Part shown: positions 9,785 through 19,052 of the stretch, in pieces
Numbering within the stretch: position 1 is the first letter of the stretch
Layout: the number at the start of each line of letters is the position of its first letter
From: Sedimentibacter sp. MB35-C1
GTDB lineage: Bacteria > Bacillota > Clostridia > Tissierellales > Sedimentibacteraceae
Length of the DNA stretch: 64,000 nucleotides
NCBI RefSeq assembly: GCF_030913635.1
Contig: NZ_CP133188.1
Location: forward strand, 496,001 to 560,000
Direction of reading: 5' to 3'
Translations under genes and position numbers: made by a program
The notes under the pieces: generated by a model
The model's input: only the letters and a program-made list of their open reading frames with translations
Told to the model about the DNA's origin: nothing
The model's database searches: none

Positions 9785-9892
9785 TTATATAATCTTCTCA
9801 ACCTTTGAAACATCTTCTAAATACAATAATCTAAATTCCTTATATTCTTCTTTTGTCTTTAATTCATTTTTTTGTACTATTCTATCCAGCAT
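9785..9892 (-). CDS. Short open frame, possible relic
   Basis: A 35-codon frame encodes a charged, helical peptide ending in VEKII. No convincing ribosome binding site precedes the ATG at 9892. Together with the broken frame just upstream it may be the tail of a decayed gene rather than a functional small protein. Confidence 0.25.
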   Translation of the reverse strand: MLDRIVQKNELKTKEEYKEFRLLYLEDVSKVEKII

Positions 9893-9917
9893 CAATTAGA
9901 ATTTCACAACCACTCGA

Positions 9918-10142
9918 CTATTTAGATTTAATATAAATTTTTGTCGTATCTATTAATAATTTATCAATATCAATTTGTTTCAATTTATTATAGAAATCAA
10001 GATTGTTCTCATCAAATGGATTAATCTTAAAGCATCCTGCATATCCAACTAGGGTTAGTGTGTTTATTGAATTATCATTATTTCGTCAAAATCGCTAAGA
10101 TCTAGGTATCGAGATATACTTCTTAGATATTTATTTCGAGAA
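9918..10142 (-). pseudogene. Decayed protein-coding fragment
   Basis: Two overlapping minus-strand frames carry protein-like sequence: one from about 10142 to 10082 (ending SDFDEI) and one from 10085 to the TAG at 9918 (starting RNNDNSINTL). They would join by a single frameshift near 10082. No start codon belongs to the fragment, so it looks like the C-terminal remains of a lost gene. Family unknown. Confidence 0.35.
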
Positions 10143-10619
10143 TCAATTCTCAAGGTTATTCCACTCGGTATATACTTTGTTGGTTGCGTGAAATTTTGTA
10201 TGCGGTTCACGGTATTTTTCTATATTTGCTGAGTTATTTACTAACTGTCTGATTTCGTCATGATATAGTTTTTTGAATCGTTTCTTATCAACTTTTTCAT
10301 CAATATATTTCGCGCAAGCTTCATCATAAGCATTGAGTACATCTTCGTGTGCAGATGCAATCAGTGCAGCGTATACTTGGTCATCTTCGTTACCTATCGC
10401 CTGTATTACTTTATCTTGATAACGGCTTCTTGCAGATGAAATCATCTCTCGTATTTGCATTTCGACTTGACCTTTTTGCATTTCATTAGCCATTTTGGTC
10501 AAATCATTTGCGGTGCCAGCTAAAGCGTTTCCTTTTTGAGCAGCGTTATAGCTTACTGTCAGAGCTATAACGCTAACAATTACCGTAAGTGAAGTTAATA
10601 TCACCATCGCCATATCCAT
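10143..10619 (-). CDS. Small single-pass membrane protein, unknown
   Basis: The protein is 158 residues from the ATG at 10619, which follows an AGGTGA site; a TTG three bases upstream is less likely. Residues 4-24 form one hydrophobic membrane helix. A helical, Met/Gln/Lys-rich linker and a charged cytoplasmic helical domain follow. The gene lies 8 bases after a small cytoplasmic protein on the same strand, so they form a two-gene operon. Neither is recognised. In a defence island, a membrane-anchored helical protein is a reasonable candidate effector, but this is inference only. Confidence 0.6.
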   Translation of the reverse strand: MDMAMVILTSLTVIVSVIALTVSYNAAQKGNALAGTANDLTKMANEMQKGQVEMQIREMISSARSRYQDKVIQAIGNEDDQVYAALIASAHEDVLNAYDEACAKYIDEKVDKKRFKKLYHDEIRQLVNNSANIEKYREPHTKFHATNKVYTEWNNLEN

Positions 10620-10627
10620 CAAGTCAC

Positions 10628-10879
10628 CTACTTTTTATCCTTAATCCTACTTTGAACCAAATTCACCAACTGTAAAAAAGCTGAGTTGTCCGATTCAAAG
10701 AGAAGAAATCTATCTGTTTTAGGGTCATAGCCATCCGAGTGTAAACACATAAATAGAAAATCTAATTCTTCTTGGGTCAAGTCAGCTTCTTTTATTTTTC
10801 GTTCAGCCTCTGATGTGTTTTGATTATTTAATAATTGCTTTATTTCGAGTGAAAATTTATACAATTTATTCTTATTCAT
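10628..10879 (-). CDS. Small acidic protein, unknown
   Basis: An 83-residue product is preceded by AGGAGG at good spacing. It is predicted all-helical, with a DLTQEELDFLF segment and a middle GYDPKTDRF loop. It is the first gene of a tight pair with the membrane protein at 10143-10619. No domain is recognised; an immunity or regulatory partner for the membrane protein is one possibility. Confidence 0.6.
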   Translation of the reverse strand: MNKNKLYKFSLEIKQLLNNQNTSEAERKIKEADLTQEELDFLFMCLHSDGYDPKTDRFLLFESDNSAFLQLVNLVQSRIKDKK

Positions 10880-11147
10880 AACTTCCTCCTGCGTTTCTGC
10901 ATATAATTAAAAGATTTACTTAAAACCAAACAATGGCACTATATAATAAATCATTATACAGCAATCTTCCACAAAATTCCACATAAAAATCTGTTAAAAT
11001 TCTATAAAACATGTCGTCATGCACCGTAGTAATTAAAAATCATCTCTTTTATCTGCCATATACTCTCGCAATCATATAGAAAACCACTGTGTTTTTCGCA
11101 CGTCCTTATAACTAGGCTGTTCTTTCTCCACATTTTGTAGCATCCAT

Positions 11148-12572
11148 CTAAATTCCATGCATAATAAACTGTTTTACCTCTTTAACAGTATAGGTTCCAC
11201 CAACCTTTGAATGCAAAATCATATGGCAATTGGGACAAACCGGTATCAAATCTTTTTCTGGGTCTACCTCATACTCATCATCTATTTCGTTTAATGGTTT
11301 GATATGATGAACATGAATTTTACCTTCAAAAGCCTGACCGTAGAATTCTCCAAAATCCAAGCCACAAATTTTACATTTTATTCCGTGTATTTTAATACAT
11401 TCTTCTCTTGCTTTTGAGTTGCGTTCATATGCGTTTACAACAATTTGCTTTTTACATCCTTCAACATATTTACCTGATTCAGATTCAATAACTTCTTCAG
11501 GTATTCTCACTTGCTCTTTAGAATTGATTAATGATATAACTAGATCCTGTTTTGAACTATCGATCTTTTGCTTTGATTGGGAAAATGCAGTGAAATTTTC
11601 ATCTATTTCAGAGAGTTCTTTTGCACTAATTGGTTCAAATACTTTAATTGTGTTGACATTAAAATAATATGCACCCATATAGATGCCTTGTATTGGCTCT
11701 TTGAATTTTTTAACTTGTATCAAGTTTGCACTTGCTATTATTTGGTTATCAATTTGAAATAGGACTAACGTACCTTTTGATGCAGCCATCCCAGAAGTCC
11801 TAAAAAGATATTCACCATGTTTTTTATTAGCCAACTCATTTAAAAAGAACTTCTTTTGTATTTCCTGATAGGTCATATTAGGGAATTCATATTTTGCACT
11901 CATAGGTAATATCCGAATTTCCTTAAACTTTGGATTGCTCCAATTATAGAGAAACGTCATAAATATATAGTTATTAAAATCTTTGAAGAGTTTATGTTCG
12001 TTTTTAAATTCTATTAACAACTGACGTTTGTCCTCAGTACTATTTTCACTTGTTGGAAGATTTAGCTTGTGAATGAAATAATCTACATGCTCAGGAGCAA
12101 ATACATTAAGATATTTTTCTGGGTAATATGTAGCTAAAATTTTGCTCTTAAACATAGGGGATAGAGAGTTTTTGGATATAGATTCTACGTCAACTATTTC
12201 CCCGGCTTTTAATAACTCATTAATTGACACTTTAATGTTATCAAAAGCACCCTCGACATTTAAAGTCTCATCCCATTTTTGAATTGTTTTATAAGCTTGT
12301 TCCACTTTGTTATAATATAATCCAAATTTCTTATCCGCTGTAGACCCACCTTTAATACTTCCGAGCTCACTTAATTTGGTTTCAAGCCAATAACAGAAAG
12401 ACTCTTTGCCTTTTCCAACTACATAATCATCGAGTTCCATATTTATAATCTGATTTTTAGGAAAGAGCTGAATGAATTTTAATCTTTCTTTCTCACAAAT
12501 CTTATACTTTTTTTCGTAACTCTTTAGTTCTTTATTTTTAAAATTCATTACTGCTTGTACTAAGTTATTCAT
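11148..12572 (-). CDS. HNH restriction endonuclease, possibly modification-dependent
   Basis: The 474-residue protein starts at the ATG at 12572, 7 bases after GGAGG; a longer in-frame start at 12659 has no such site. The C-terminal 90 residues are a classic HNH nuclease with zinc cysteines: CKICG, then VHHIKPL, then CPNCHMILH. The middle region (about 240-330) has the strand pattern of a PUA/EVE-like reader domain (GTLVLFQIDNQIIASANLI). The N-terminal region resembles those seen in McrB-like and related restriction proteins. The arrangement reader-then-HNH suggests a type IV enzyme cutting modified DNA. No methyltransferase is adjacent, which fits. Confidence 0.7.
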   Translation of the reverse strand: MNNLVQAVMNFKNKELKSYEKKYKICEKERLKFIQLFPKNQIINMELDDYVVGKGKESFCYWLETKLSELGSIKGGSTADKKFGLYYNKVEQAYKTIQKWDETLNVEGAFDNIKVSINELLKAGEIVDVESISKNSLSPMFKSKILATYYPEKYLNVFAPEHVDYFIHKLNLPTSENSTEDKRQLLIEFKNEHKLFKDFNNYIFMTFLYNWSNPKFKEIRILPMSAKYEFPNMTYQEIQKKFFLNELANKKHGEYLFRTSGMAASKGTLVLFQIDNQIIASANLIQVKKFKEPIQGIYMGAYYFNVNTIKVFEPISAKELSEIDENFTAFSQSKQKIDSSKQDLVISLINSKEQVRIPEEVIESESGKYVEGCKKQIVVNAYERNSKAREECIKIHGIKCKICGLDFGEFYGQAFEGKIHVHHIKPLNEIDDEYEVDPEKDLIPVCPNCHMILHSKVGGTYTVKEVKQFIMHGI

Positions 12573-12665
12573 AATCTTCCTCCATTGCCATAATAAAAAC
12601 ATTACATTTTCAAATATCTCTGGTATAACACTACAATCTTTGGGTATTTTAGCATTCATATTTCT

Positions 12666-12887
12666 CTAACATTTCTTTTTTCTAATCACTGTAAGCTCAT
12701 TAATATGTATAAAAAAATTTCTTTCAGCTCTGCTCATTCTAACATAGACTATTTTATGTTCTTCGTTCGTATTTAAACCTAGGTTTAATAACAAGTCCTT
12801 AATATCCTTAGCACCTATGAGTATAACATCATACTCAGAACCTTTTAATATTGTCGCAAATAAACAAGTTTTAAGTTGCCTCAGCCT
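12666..12887 (-). pseudogene. C-terminal fragment of UvrD-type helicase
   Basis: The frame ending at 12666 carries two superfamily 1 helicase landmarks in the right order: ATILKGSEYDVILI (motif V region) and IVYVRMSRAERNF (motif VI). Nothing of the rest of the helicase is present. It begins immediately after, and in frame with, the stop codon of the gene at 12888-13151, and has no start codon. It is therefore the tail of a deleted helicase such as those found in Gabija or other defence systems. Confidence 0.7.
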
Positions 12888-13151
12888 TTATTCATTGAGA
12901 AATTTTTCAACTCTGCTTCCAACCATACTAGCAAAAATACGCGGTGTTACATCATTAGGTTGGATTCCCATATCTGTTATACAATTTCCAGTGATTTCAA
13001 CACGATTATTATAATCAAAATACCTCCTATAAGTATGCTTGTGCGTGTGATATGTCAGATAAACATCCGTTCCAATAATTTCAACATCCCAAAAGCGTTC
13101 TTTTGCAACCTCATGTACAATACGTTCAAATTCATATTGACTAATCTCCAT
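12888..13151 (-). CDS. Small protein of unknown function
   Basis: An 87-residue product starts at the ATG at 13151 with GGAGG 8 bases upstream; an earlier in-frame start at 13226 lacks a site. It has an N-terminal helix then a beta-rich part with THKHTYRRYFDYNN and a C-terminal helix. Its stop is followed in the same frame by the helicase fragment, suggesting a deletion brought them together. No family recognised. Confidence 0.55.
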   Translation of the reverse strand: MEISQYEFERIVHEVAKERFWDVEIIGTDVYLTYHTHKHTYRRYFDYNNRVEITGNCITDMGIQPNDVTPRIFASMVGSRVEKFLNE

Positions 13152-13737
13152 ATTCCATACCTCCTGTTCTCCTAATCTTTCCTTTATTGTCAAAACCCTA
13201 ACTATCAAGTAATTTATATCATTCATACAACCGATTAACTACAAATGTATAACAAAATTATTTTTGGCTTATTAAAACAATCATAACTTATTATTACAAA
13301 AAATTCCATATGTTTTTATATAAATGTTGATTTATGAAAAATATATTAATAGTTTAAATCATATATATATTAGTCAGAAAAGCTATTGAAAAGTCATTTA
13401 ATGATTTGTCATTACCATTTACAAACATTTTATACATTTTGTCTTTTTAAAAAGTAATATTAATATATGTCAATAAAGTATACTTCATTGGCATAATAAA
13501 AATTACAATTTAACCGTCCCATATAACTATTAAAAGCAATTATGAGACGTATTACAACCCGTCTTAACTCTAATAGAACATAATACTATTACACCATTTT
13601 AACAAAAAAGAACATGATTTTGACACCATGCCCTTGACCTTTACCTATTACAACTCAATTATTTTTCTTTTAATCTCATACTTCATTGTTACGTTATCTC
13701 ATTGTTTTAAAAATGCACCTAATTTACTAACACCGTT
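13152..13737. other. AT-rich intergenic stretch
   Basis: No gene, RNA or clear repeat is seen in this 586-base stretch. It separates the small-protein/helicase relic from the AbiE-like pair. Confidence 0.5.
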
Positions 13738-14514
13738 TTATATAGTTTCTTCCACTGTATCATGATAATATATATTTTTTATTCTGTTTATCAATTCATT
13801 AAAACTTACATTACTAATACCAAGATTTTTCAAATCAACTTTTTCTTTTAAAATCATATCCATAAATTTAATCAAATCTTCTTGAACCTCATCATTTATT
13901 TTGACTTCAACAGAAGGTGAAATATATATCAATAATCTAAAAATATCATTCTTATGCTTAGTTACATCCTTTGAGTCTATGTACTCACCGTTTTTCTTTC
14001 TCTCAAAAAGATCCATCCACGCTTTCATTTTAAATAGCAGAATATATTCAATTGATAAAACTGATACGCCATCAATAACTGTCTTTCCTTGTACCAATAG
14101 TTCATAATATGCATCATTAAGTAAAATAGCTGATAAGCTAGTAATATTATCACTTATATGTATTGGAGTAAGCAAAGAATCAAAGTGTAGTTTCATTCTT
14201 TCTGACTTTCTACTAAATAGTTCTATCATTGCTGGGAAATCAGTACGTATGGGTTTTGAAAATCTATAGAATTGATCTTTATCTGTACTTTTCTGTTTAT
14301 GTTGATATCCTCCATCCTCGATAAATTTCCAGAATGCAATACCAAAGGTTTCATCTAATGCCTCAATCAATAGAACCATATCCAAATCCTTAGTTGCTCT
14401 AAAAGAAGCACCTATATCATCCAATAAAACATCACAAGCTGTTCCGCCTATAAATACATATTGTCCTTCATAATCGCCAAAATACTCTTTAAATTTATCT
14501 AACCCTTGTACCAT
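13738..14514 (-). CDS. Nucleotidyltransferase, AbiEii-like toxin candidate
   Basis: The 258-residue protein carries the nucleotidyltransferase signature near its N-terminus: FIGGTACDVLL (about 22-32) followed by TKDLDMVL with the Asp pair that binds metal. It overlaps the upstream regulator gene by 16 bases, so the two are translationally coupled. A wHTH regulator upstream and nucleotidyltransferase downstream is the arrangement of AbiE-type (type IV) toxin-antitoxin systems, in which the transferase blocks growth by modifying an RNA or nucleotide target. Sequence match to AbiEii itself could not be tested. Confidence 0.65.
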   Translation of the reverse strand: MVQGLDKFKEYFGDYEGQYVFIGGTACDVLLDDIGASFRATKDLDMVLLIEALDETFGIAFWKFIEDGGYQHKQKSTDKDQFYRFSKPIRTDFPAMIELFSRKSERMKLHFDSLLTPIHISDNITSLSAILLNDAYYELLVQGKTVIDGVSVLSIEYILLFKMKAWMDLFERKKNGEYIDSKDVTKHKNDIFRLLIYISPSVEVKINDEVQEDLIKFMDMILKEKVDLKNLGISNVSFNELINRIKNIYYHDTVEETI

Positions 14515-15488
14515 AATTCACCCTTCAAACTTTCTTCTATTGCTTGCTCAATTCTTTCATCAGAAGTTCCACTAAATGATGCTGCTAATGAAGCTAAATC
14601 AACCACATTATTTTTAGCAAATATCATTGGATCGTAATCCCAAATCTGTAGTTCCATTAAATTCATGTCCTTAATCTTATATATATCCTTTTCAATATAA
14701 TCCATTAAGTCATATAATTTTTGTTTTGATATAGCTCTAATAGATCTTGCTGACGGATTAATCATAGAATTCATTGACAACGCCTCTAATCCAGCAATTG
14801 GAAAATCATATGCTATATTATAAGCTGACTGATCCATATAAACAACTTTATTAACTGGATTTTTTAAATATTTGTTTCCGATGTCAAAATATTTTGTATC
14901 AGCAATTCTTTTATAATTTTTGCTTTTTCCTGTTTTTCCGCCTATATCATACTTTAATATTCCTAACGAGTATAAGTCATTTAAAGCCCTCGATGCTGTC
15001 ATTGCTGTTGTGTTTAATTTTTTAGCCAATTCAGTTGTGTTTAAAGTCAAATCCTTATTATATAAAAAATATAAAAATACAAGTTGGGCAGTAGAAGAAA
15101 ATTTTTCAATAGATTTTGAGTTTTTATCAATCATCTTCTTTAAATCCAATCCTAAAAACGGAAGATACATTTGTCCATTTTCAACTATAAATGGAATGCG
15201 ATTTTGAATTAACGCTTTTCTTCTATATGGAGAAATATTGTTATACAAGAAAACCAAATTATCATTACTAATCGCTTTAAGAGTTTTCATGTGTTTTTTT
15301 ATATCATTTATTTTAGGAACATCATTAATAAACTTTATTAAAATACATTGATTCCCAAGTATATTAAGATCATAAAAATCGTATATTTCTAATAGAAATA
15401 GCGGTAACTTATTTTCGTCATTCCAAGTATTTATAGTTACATTTTCATCAATATTTTCTTTTAAATACTCATTGACTTTATATAACAT
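14499..15488 (-). CDS. Winged-helix regulator, AbiEi-like antitoxin candidate
   Basis: The product is 329 residues from the ATG at 15488, 7 bases after GGGAGA; a TTG at 15503 is an alternative. A central MarR-like winged helix is visible (about 140-195): LTLNTTELAKKLNTTAMTASRALNDLYSLGIL. The N- and C-terminal parts are unassigned. It precedes and overlaps the nucleotidyltransferase gene. Repeated AATGTTACATT motifs directly upstream are good candidates for its autoregulatory operator. Confidence 0.65.
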   Translation of the reverse strand: MLYKVNEYLKENIDENVTINTWNDENKLPLFLLEIYDFYDLNILGNQCILIKFINDVPKINDIKKHMKTLKAISNDNLVFLYNNISPYRRKALIQNRIPFIVENGQMYLPFLGLDLKKMIDKNSKSIEKFSSTAQLVFLYFLYNKDLTLNTTELAKKLNTTAMTASRALNDLYSLGILKYDIGGKTGKSKNYKRIADTKYFDIGNKYLKNPVNKVVYMDQSAYNIAYDFPIAGLEALSMNSMINPSARSIRAISKQKLYDLMDYIEKDIYKIKDMNLMELQIWDYDPMIFAKNNVVDLASLAASFSGTSDERIEQAIEESLKGELWYKG

Positions 15489-15501
15489 AGTATCGTCTCC
15501 C

Positions 15502-15566
15502 AATGTAACACTTTTATTTTAAATATAACACATCAAATGTTACATTGCAAGTAATAATGTTACATT
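15502..15566. promoter_or_regulatory. Candidate operator repeats of AbiE-like pair
   Basis: AATGTTACATT occurs twice at exactly 20-bp spacing (15536-15546 and 15556-15566), with an inverted half copy AATGTAACA at 15502-15510. Two helical turns between copies, immediately upstream of a DNA-binding antitoxin, fits cooperative autorepression. Confidence 0.5.
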
Positions 15567-15659
15567 TGACTGAAAAATATAAAACTTACCTTTAGACAAA
15601 TATTATAATTACCTCAGGTTTCACATTACAAAATCTCCATATAATTTAATAACAAGTCT

Positions 15660-16370
15660 TTATTCAATCAATGAAGACATGTTCTGAAACACTAAATCCT
15701 CCATATCACCTACATTATAGAACTCTCCAAATGCTGAATATATTTCTTTTAGGCATAATGGCTCAACAATACTACCTTCGTACTTTGAAAACGGTCCATC
15801 TGTTTCAATTAAAATTCTATTTAATGGTATCTCTTTTAAAATTCCTCTTCCTTTGTTTGTCCTAAGCATCGCTTGGTTTAAAGAAAAATAATATCCTGCC
15901 CCCACTATATCTGGAATCAGTTCCTTGGGTCCCGTATACCAATGGAAAATCGCATTTTCCACCTTATACTTTAATAAAAGAGTTAACACATCTATTTCAG
16001 CCTGTCTGCTGTGCACTGATAAAATATGCTTATTCACAGATTTACAAATCTGTTCAAAAATTTTCTTTTGTTTGACTTGACTTTTTTCTGTCTTAGCTAT
16101 AGAATAATCCAAACCTACCTCACCAACAAATTTTGTTTCTTTTATGGCATTAACAAACAAATCTTTATTAAACTCATATTCATTAATCAAAATAGGATGG
16201 AAACCAACTGCTAAAAATATTTGTGGTATGATTTTCATCATTAATTTCTGTTTTTCATACAATTCTGGTAAATGGGTGACAAAAATAGCTGAAATATCTT
16301 CACTCATAATTTCTTTAATTATTTTTGTCGGTTTGTCATAAAAATCAATATGGATATGCGCATCTATCAT
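15660..16370 (-). CDS. qatD: TatD-family metal-dependent nuclease (QatD-like)
   Basis: The 236-residue product keeps the complete TatD active site: DAHIH at the N-terminus, GEVGLDY, VHSRQAE, FHWYTG and ETDGPF. TatD proteins are TIM-barrel metal-dependent DNases. The ATG at 16370 follows AAGGTG; a GTG at 16379 would overlap the qatC stop by 4 bases. It is the last gene of an operon whose second gene is a long QueC-like protein, which matches the Qat anti-phage system rather than housekeeping TatD. Confidence 0.8.
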   Translation of the reverse strand: MIDAHIHIDFYDKPTKIIKEIMSEDISAIFVTHLPELYEKQKLMMKIIPQIFLAVGFHPILINEYEFNKDLFVNAIKETKFVGEVGLDYSIAKTEKSQVKQKKIFEQICKSVNKHILSVHSRQAEIDVLTLLLKYKVENAIFHWYTGPKELIPDIVGAGYYFSLNQAMLRTNKGRGILKEIPLNRILIETDGPFSKYEGSIVEPLCLKEIYSAFGEFYNVGDMEDLVFQNMSSLIE

Positions 16371-16375
16371 TATTG

Positions 16376-17581
16376 TCACCTTATATACTTTCTAGCAAAT
16401 ACCTCAAATTCTGATGAAAATTTATTCAACATTTTATATGTCCTTTCATAATAATCTGTTTCATGATAATATTTACGTTTTATATCTAATTCTGAAAATA
16501 TTTGGTCAGAATTAATATATTGATAAAATGTTGTATAATAATTTAATGAGGATCTATATTCATCATCATTCATATCTCCTACATATGGTATCTCATATTC
16601 ATTATCAAATTCTTCTAAATCATATGCTGACATAGAAATTTTTCTTAATAAACATGGTACACAAGTACCACATGATACCTTTGTACTTACATCGTATCGT
16701 TTGTCTTGCATTGATCTGCTGCAAGAACGCGTGTTAATAATATTTTTTTTATAATCAATGCTTAATGAATTTACCATTTCACCTTTTGTTGTAAATAAAA
16801 ATGGATGATTTAATTGAACCTTAATTCCTACATTATCCATTATAGTCTGATATAAATGAATGGTTTTAGGATGTGTCGTTTTAGTGGTTCCACGGGACTG
16901 AAAAGAAGGATTTAAAGTCATAATTCCGTTTTCATTAATATTAACAATGTCAATATTTTCTTTTATAGCAGTCATAATTGCTAATGAGAAAAAGAGCAAT
17001 GATCTTGTTCTTTGTGTATATGTGACTTTATTTTTCTCAACTTTCGAATAAGTTCGCATTCCGGCAATACCAATTCTTTTTTTCAAGAAACTATATACAC
17101 AATTTATAGCTGATGTATCTACATTACTAGTTTTATATCCACAATATAAAGTATTCCTGTTTTCAATTTCATTGTGATAAGCCCCGCAAAATGAATCTAA
17201 ACCTCCTGATAATAAGGATATATTATCAGCCTGAGTATTAATAAAAGTCAGTTGCTGAGATCCAATTTCATACTCTACTGGCTCTATATTTAATTGCCAC
17301 CTGTCTCCATCACCTTCTGTAACAAAATTAGCTAATCTTTCTATTAATTCAAGATTTTCTTTCCACAGACTATGATTTTTAGCATCAACATATGTATTAA
17401 TCTGTATATTTCTAGGACTATCCGATACCCTTTTTATAGATATATCAGCCACATAAATCTCTAAAAATATGTTTAACAAATCTATAGCAATAGATTTATC
17501 CGTTAATATATATGACTCGTTTGGGATTAACTGATTACACCTCAGTTCAATATCACCATTTTTAGCATGAGCAATAATCAT
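16376..17581 (-). CDS. qatC: QueC-like ATPase (QatC-like)
   Basis: At 401 residues it is nearly twice the length of housekeeping QueC. The PP-loop ATP-binding motif SGGLDS is at 125-130 and a QueC-type zinc site is formed by Cys287, Cys304, Cys307 and Cys310 (CGTCVPC). The first 115 residues are an extra N-terminal region typical of QatC. QueC makes preQ0 from a carboxy precursor; in Qat systems the analogous reaction is thought to modify a protein or other target. The stop overlaps the following TatD gene region and the gene starts 12 bases after the preceding gene. Confidence 0.8.
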   Translation of the reverse strand: MIIAHAKNGDIELRCNQLIPNESYILTDKSIAIDLLNIFLEIYVADISIKRVSDSPRNIQINTYVDAKNHSLWKENLELIERLANFVTEGDGDRWQLNIEPVEYEIGSQQLTFINTQADNISLLSGGLDSFCGAYHNEIENRNTLYCGYKTSNVDTSAINCVYSFLKKRIGIAGMRTYSKVEKNKVTYTQRTRSLLFFSLAIMTAIKENIDIVNINENGIMTLNPSFQSRGTTKTTHPKTIHLYQTIMDNVGIKVQLNHPFLFTTKGEMVNSLSIDYKKNIINTRSCSRSMQDKRYDVSTKVSCGTCVPCLLRKISMSAYDLEEFDNEYEIPYVGDMNDDEYRSSLNYYTTFYQYINSDQIFSELDIKRKYYHETDYYERTYKMLNKFSSEFEVFARKYIR

Positions 17582-17593
17582 GTTTATTACTCC

Positions 17594-18235
17594 TTACTCT
17601 TTTAATACATCTTGTAATTTTTGTATCAATTCATTTATCTGAATATCTCCACTATTACATTTTATTATTATTTCAGAAAAGTTCTTTTTTACATAATTTT
17701 TTGAAAATTTCTCAATATTATTATTTAAAATTTCTGCTGAGGTGTCTTTAAACATGCTAATTAGGGCTTCATTTGCATCTTCTCTGATTATCATACTAAT
17801 AAATTTCTCGCAAAATACATTCAAAAATTCTGCAGGGTCTTCGAATTTATTCAAAATCATACTTGTCATAGCACTTTTAAAAGCAGCTAAAATTAATACT
17901 GAATCTATTTCTCCATCTTCATCTACAATATTATCTAAGATGGATTCTATGATTTTCTGAACCTCAATGACCGTCAGTTTCTCATATTGTATATTATACT
18001 CTTGTAAAAACTTATCAATACCTATTTCTTTGGCTTTTTTAAAGCACGCAAAACCGCCTCCAGCAAGTACTGCAAAATCTTTGTCTGCAAAATACCCTTT
18101 AGTTTTTTTGGAACGTAGGGTTTCCAATGCAATTTGAGGAATTACTTCCTTGCACTCTATTGATGGATTTACGTCGATTGTATCCTTCAATAATTTTTTT
18201 ATTTTATCAGAAGTCTTTCTAACTGAAGAGCCCAT
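17594..18235 (-). CDS. qatB: QatB-like protein
   Basis: The protein is 213 residues from the ATG at 18235 with GGAGG 7 bases upstream; a longer frame to 18274 has no site. It starts MGSS, as many QatB proteins start MGTS or MGSS, contains an AGGG motif near residue 73 and is otherwise helical. Assignment depends mainly on position: directly upstream of QatC-like and TatD-like genes on the same strand. The gene upstream should be the QatA ATPase, but only a decayed BrxL fragment is found there. Confidence 0.55.
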   Translation of the reverse strand: MGSSVRKTSDKIKKLLKDTIDVNPSIECKEVIPQIALETLRSKKTKGYFADKDFAVLAGGGFACFKKAKEIGIDKFLQEYNIQYEKLTVIEVQKIIESILDNIVDEDGEIDSVLILAAFKSAMTSMILNKFEDPAEFLNVFCEKFISMIIREDANEALISMFKDTSAEILNNNIEKFSKNYVKKNFSEIIIKCNSGDIQINELIQKLQDVLKE

Positions 18236-18430
18236 ACAAACACCTCCAAACGTAATTTGCTCTAAATATACCATATTTTACATATTATGTCTATATAATC
18301 TATCGATTTAAAGATTATTATCCCTATTATACATACTATCACCCATATAGTGATCTTTTTGTTCATAATAGCATTGTCACATACGAAAAGTAAAAGCACT
18401 GGCTTTAATAAGAGTCATATAAGAGTCTTG

Positions 18431-19015
18431 TTATATCCTGTTATTTGTCTCTCCCCACTCCACGTCTAATGCTTTAAATATCGCCTCCTGTGGTGTTGAA
18501 TAAAATATAATACTAAAAGCACCCATTAAATCTGCCGGCACTGTTCCCATCTCTTATGCAGATGTAATAGGAATTAATACCTTCTTTGCTCCACTATCCA
18601 GACATACTTGCAACACACTGTCTAATTCCTCTAATTTTAAAATAGTTCCATTGATGCTGATATCGCCTAAAACAGCTATACTACTTAAAGTCGGTTTATT
18701 TAATGCAGCTGACGCAATCGCAATTAATGTAGGAAGTGTTAAGTATTTAATAATCCCGATTCCATTTAAATCCTGATAATTGATTATGTAATCCTTTGTT
18801 GTGGTACTGATAGAGTTGCTGATTGAGCAGCCATTAGCTTTTAGGTAATTAAATGCCGTATTAATAGCCTCTTTTGCTTATCTATCTAAACCAAGTCCTT
18901 TGCATTTAAATTATCCATTGCCTGGCAGAACCTGTGTTTCTAAACGATAAACCCCTATCATTCCTGTTTTGCCTCTTGATACGGTATATGCATGACCAGG
19001 ATTACTGATTCCTTC
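18431..19015 (-). pseudogene. BrxL (BREX Lon-like protein) C-terminal relic
   Basis: Translation of the minus strand gives a near-continuous Lon-like protease domain with LTLPTLIAIASAAL, VLGDISINGT and LQVCLDSGAKKVLIP, ending with a QEAIFKALDVE tail, which match the C-terminus of BrxL from BREX phage-defence systems. At least three in-frame stops interrupt it (one at 18554-18556) and the N-terminal AAA part is missing. The relic abuts a Shedu-like fragment on the opposite strand, so the junction near 19010-19040 is a deletion or rearrangement scar. Confidence 0.75.
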
Positions 19016-19052
19016 GCTCCAACTCAGCTTATTTCAGAGTGCATATGAAATT

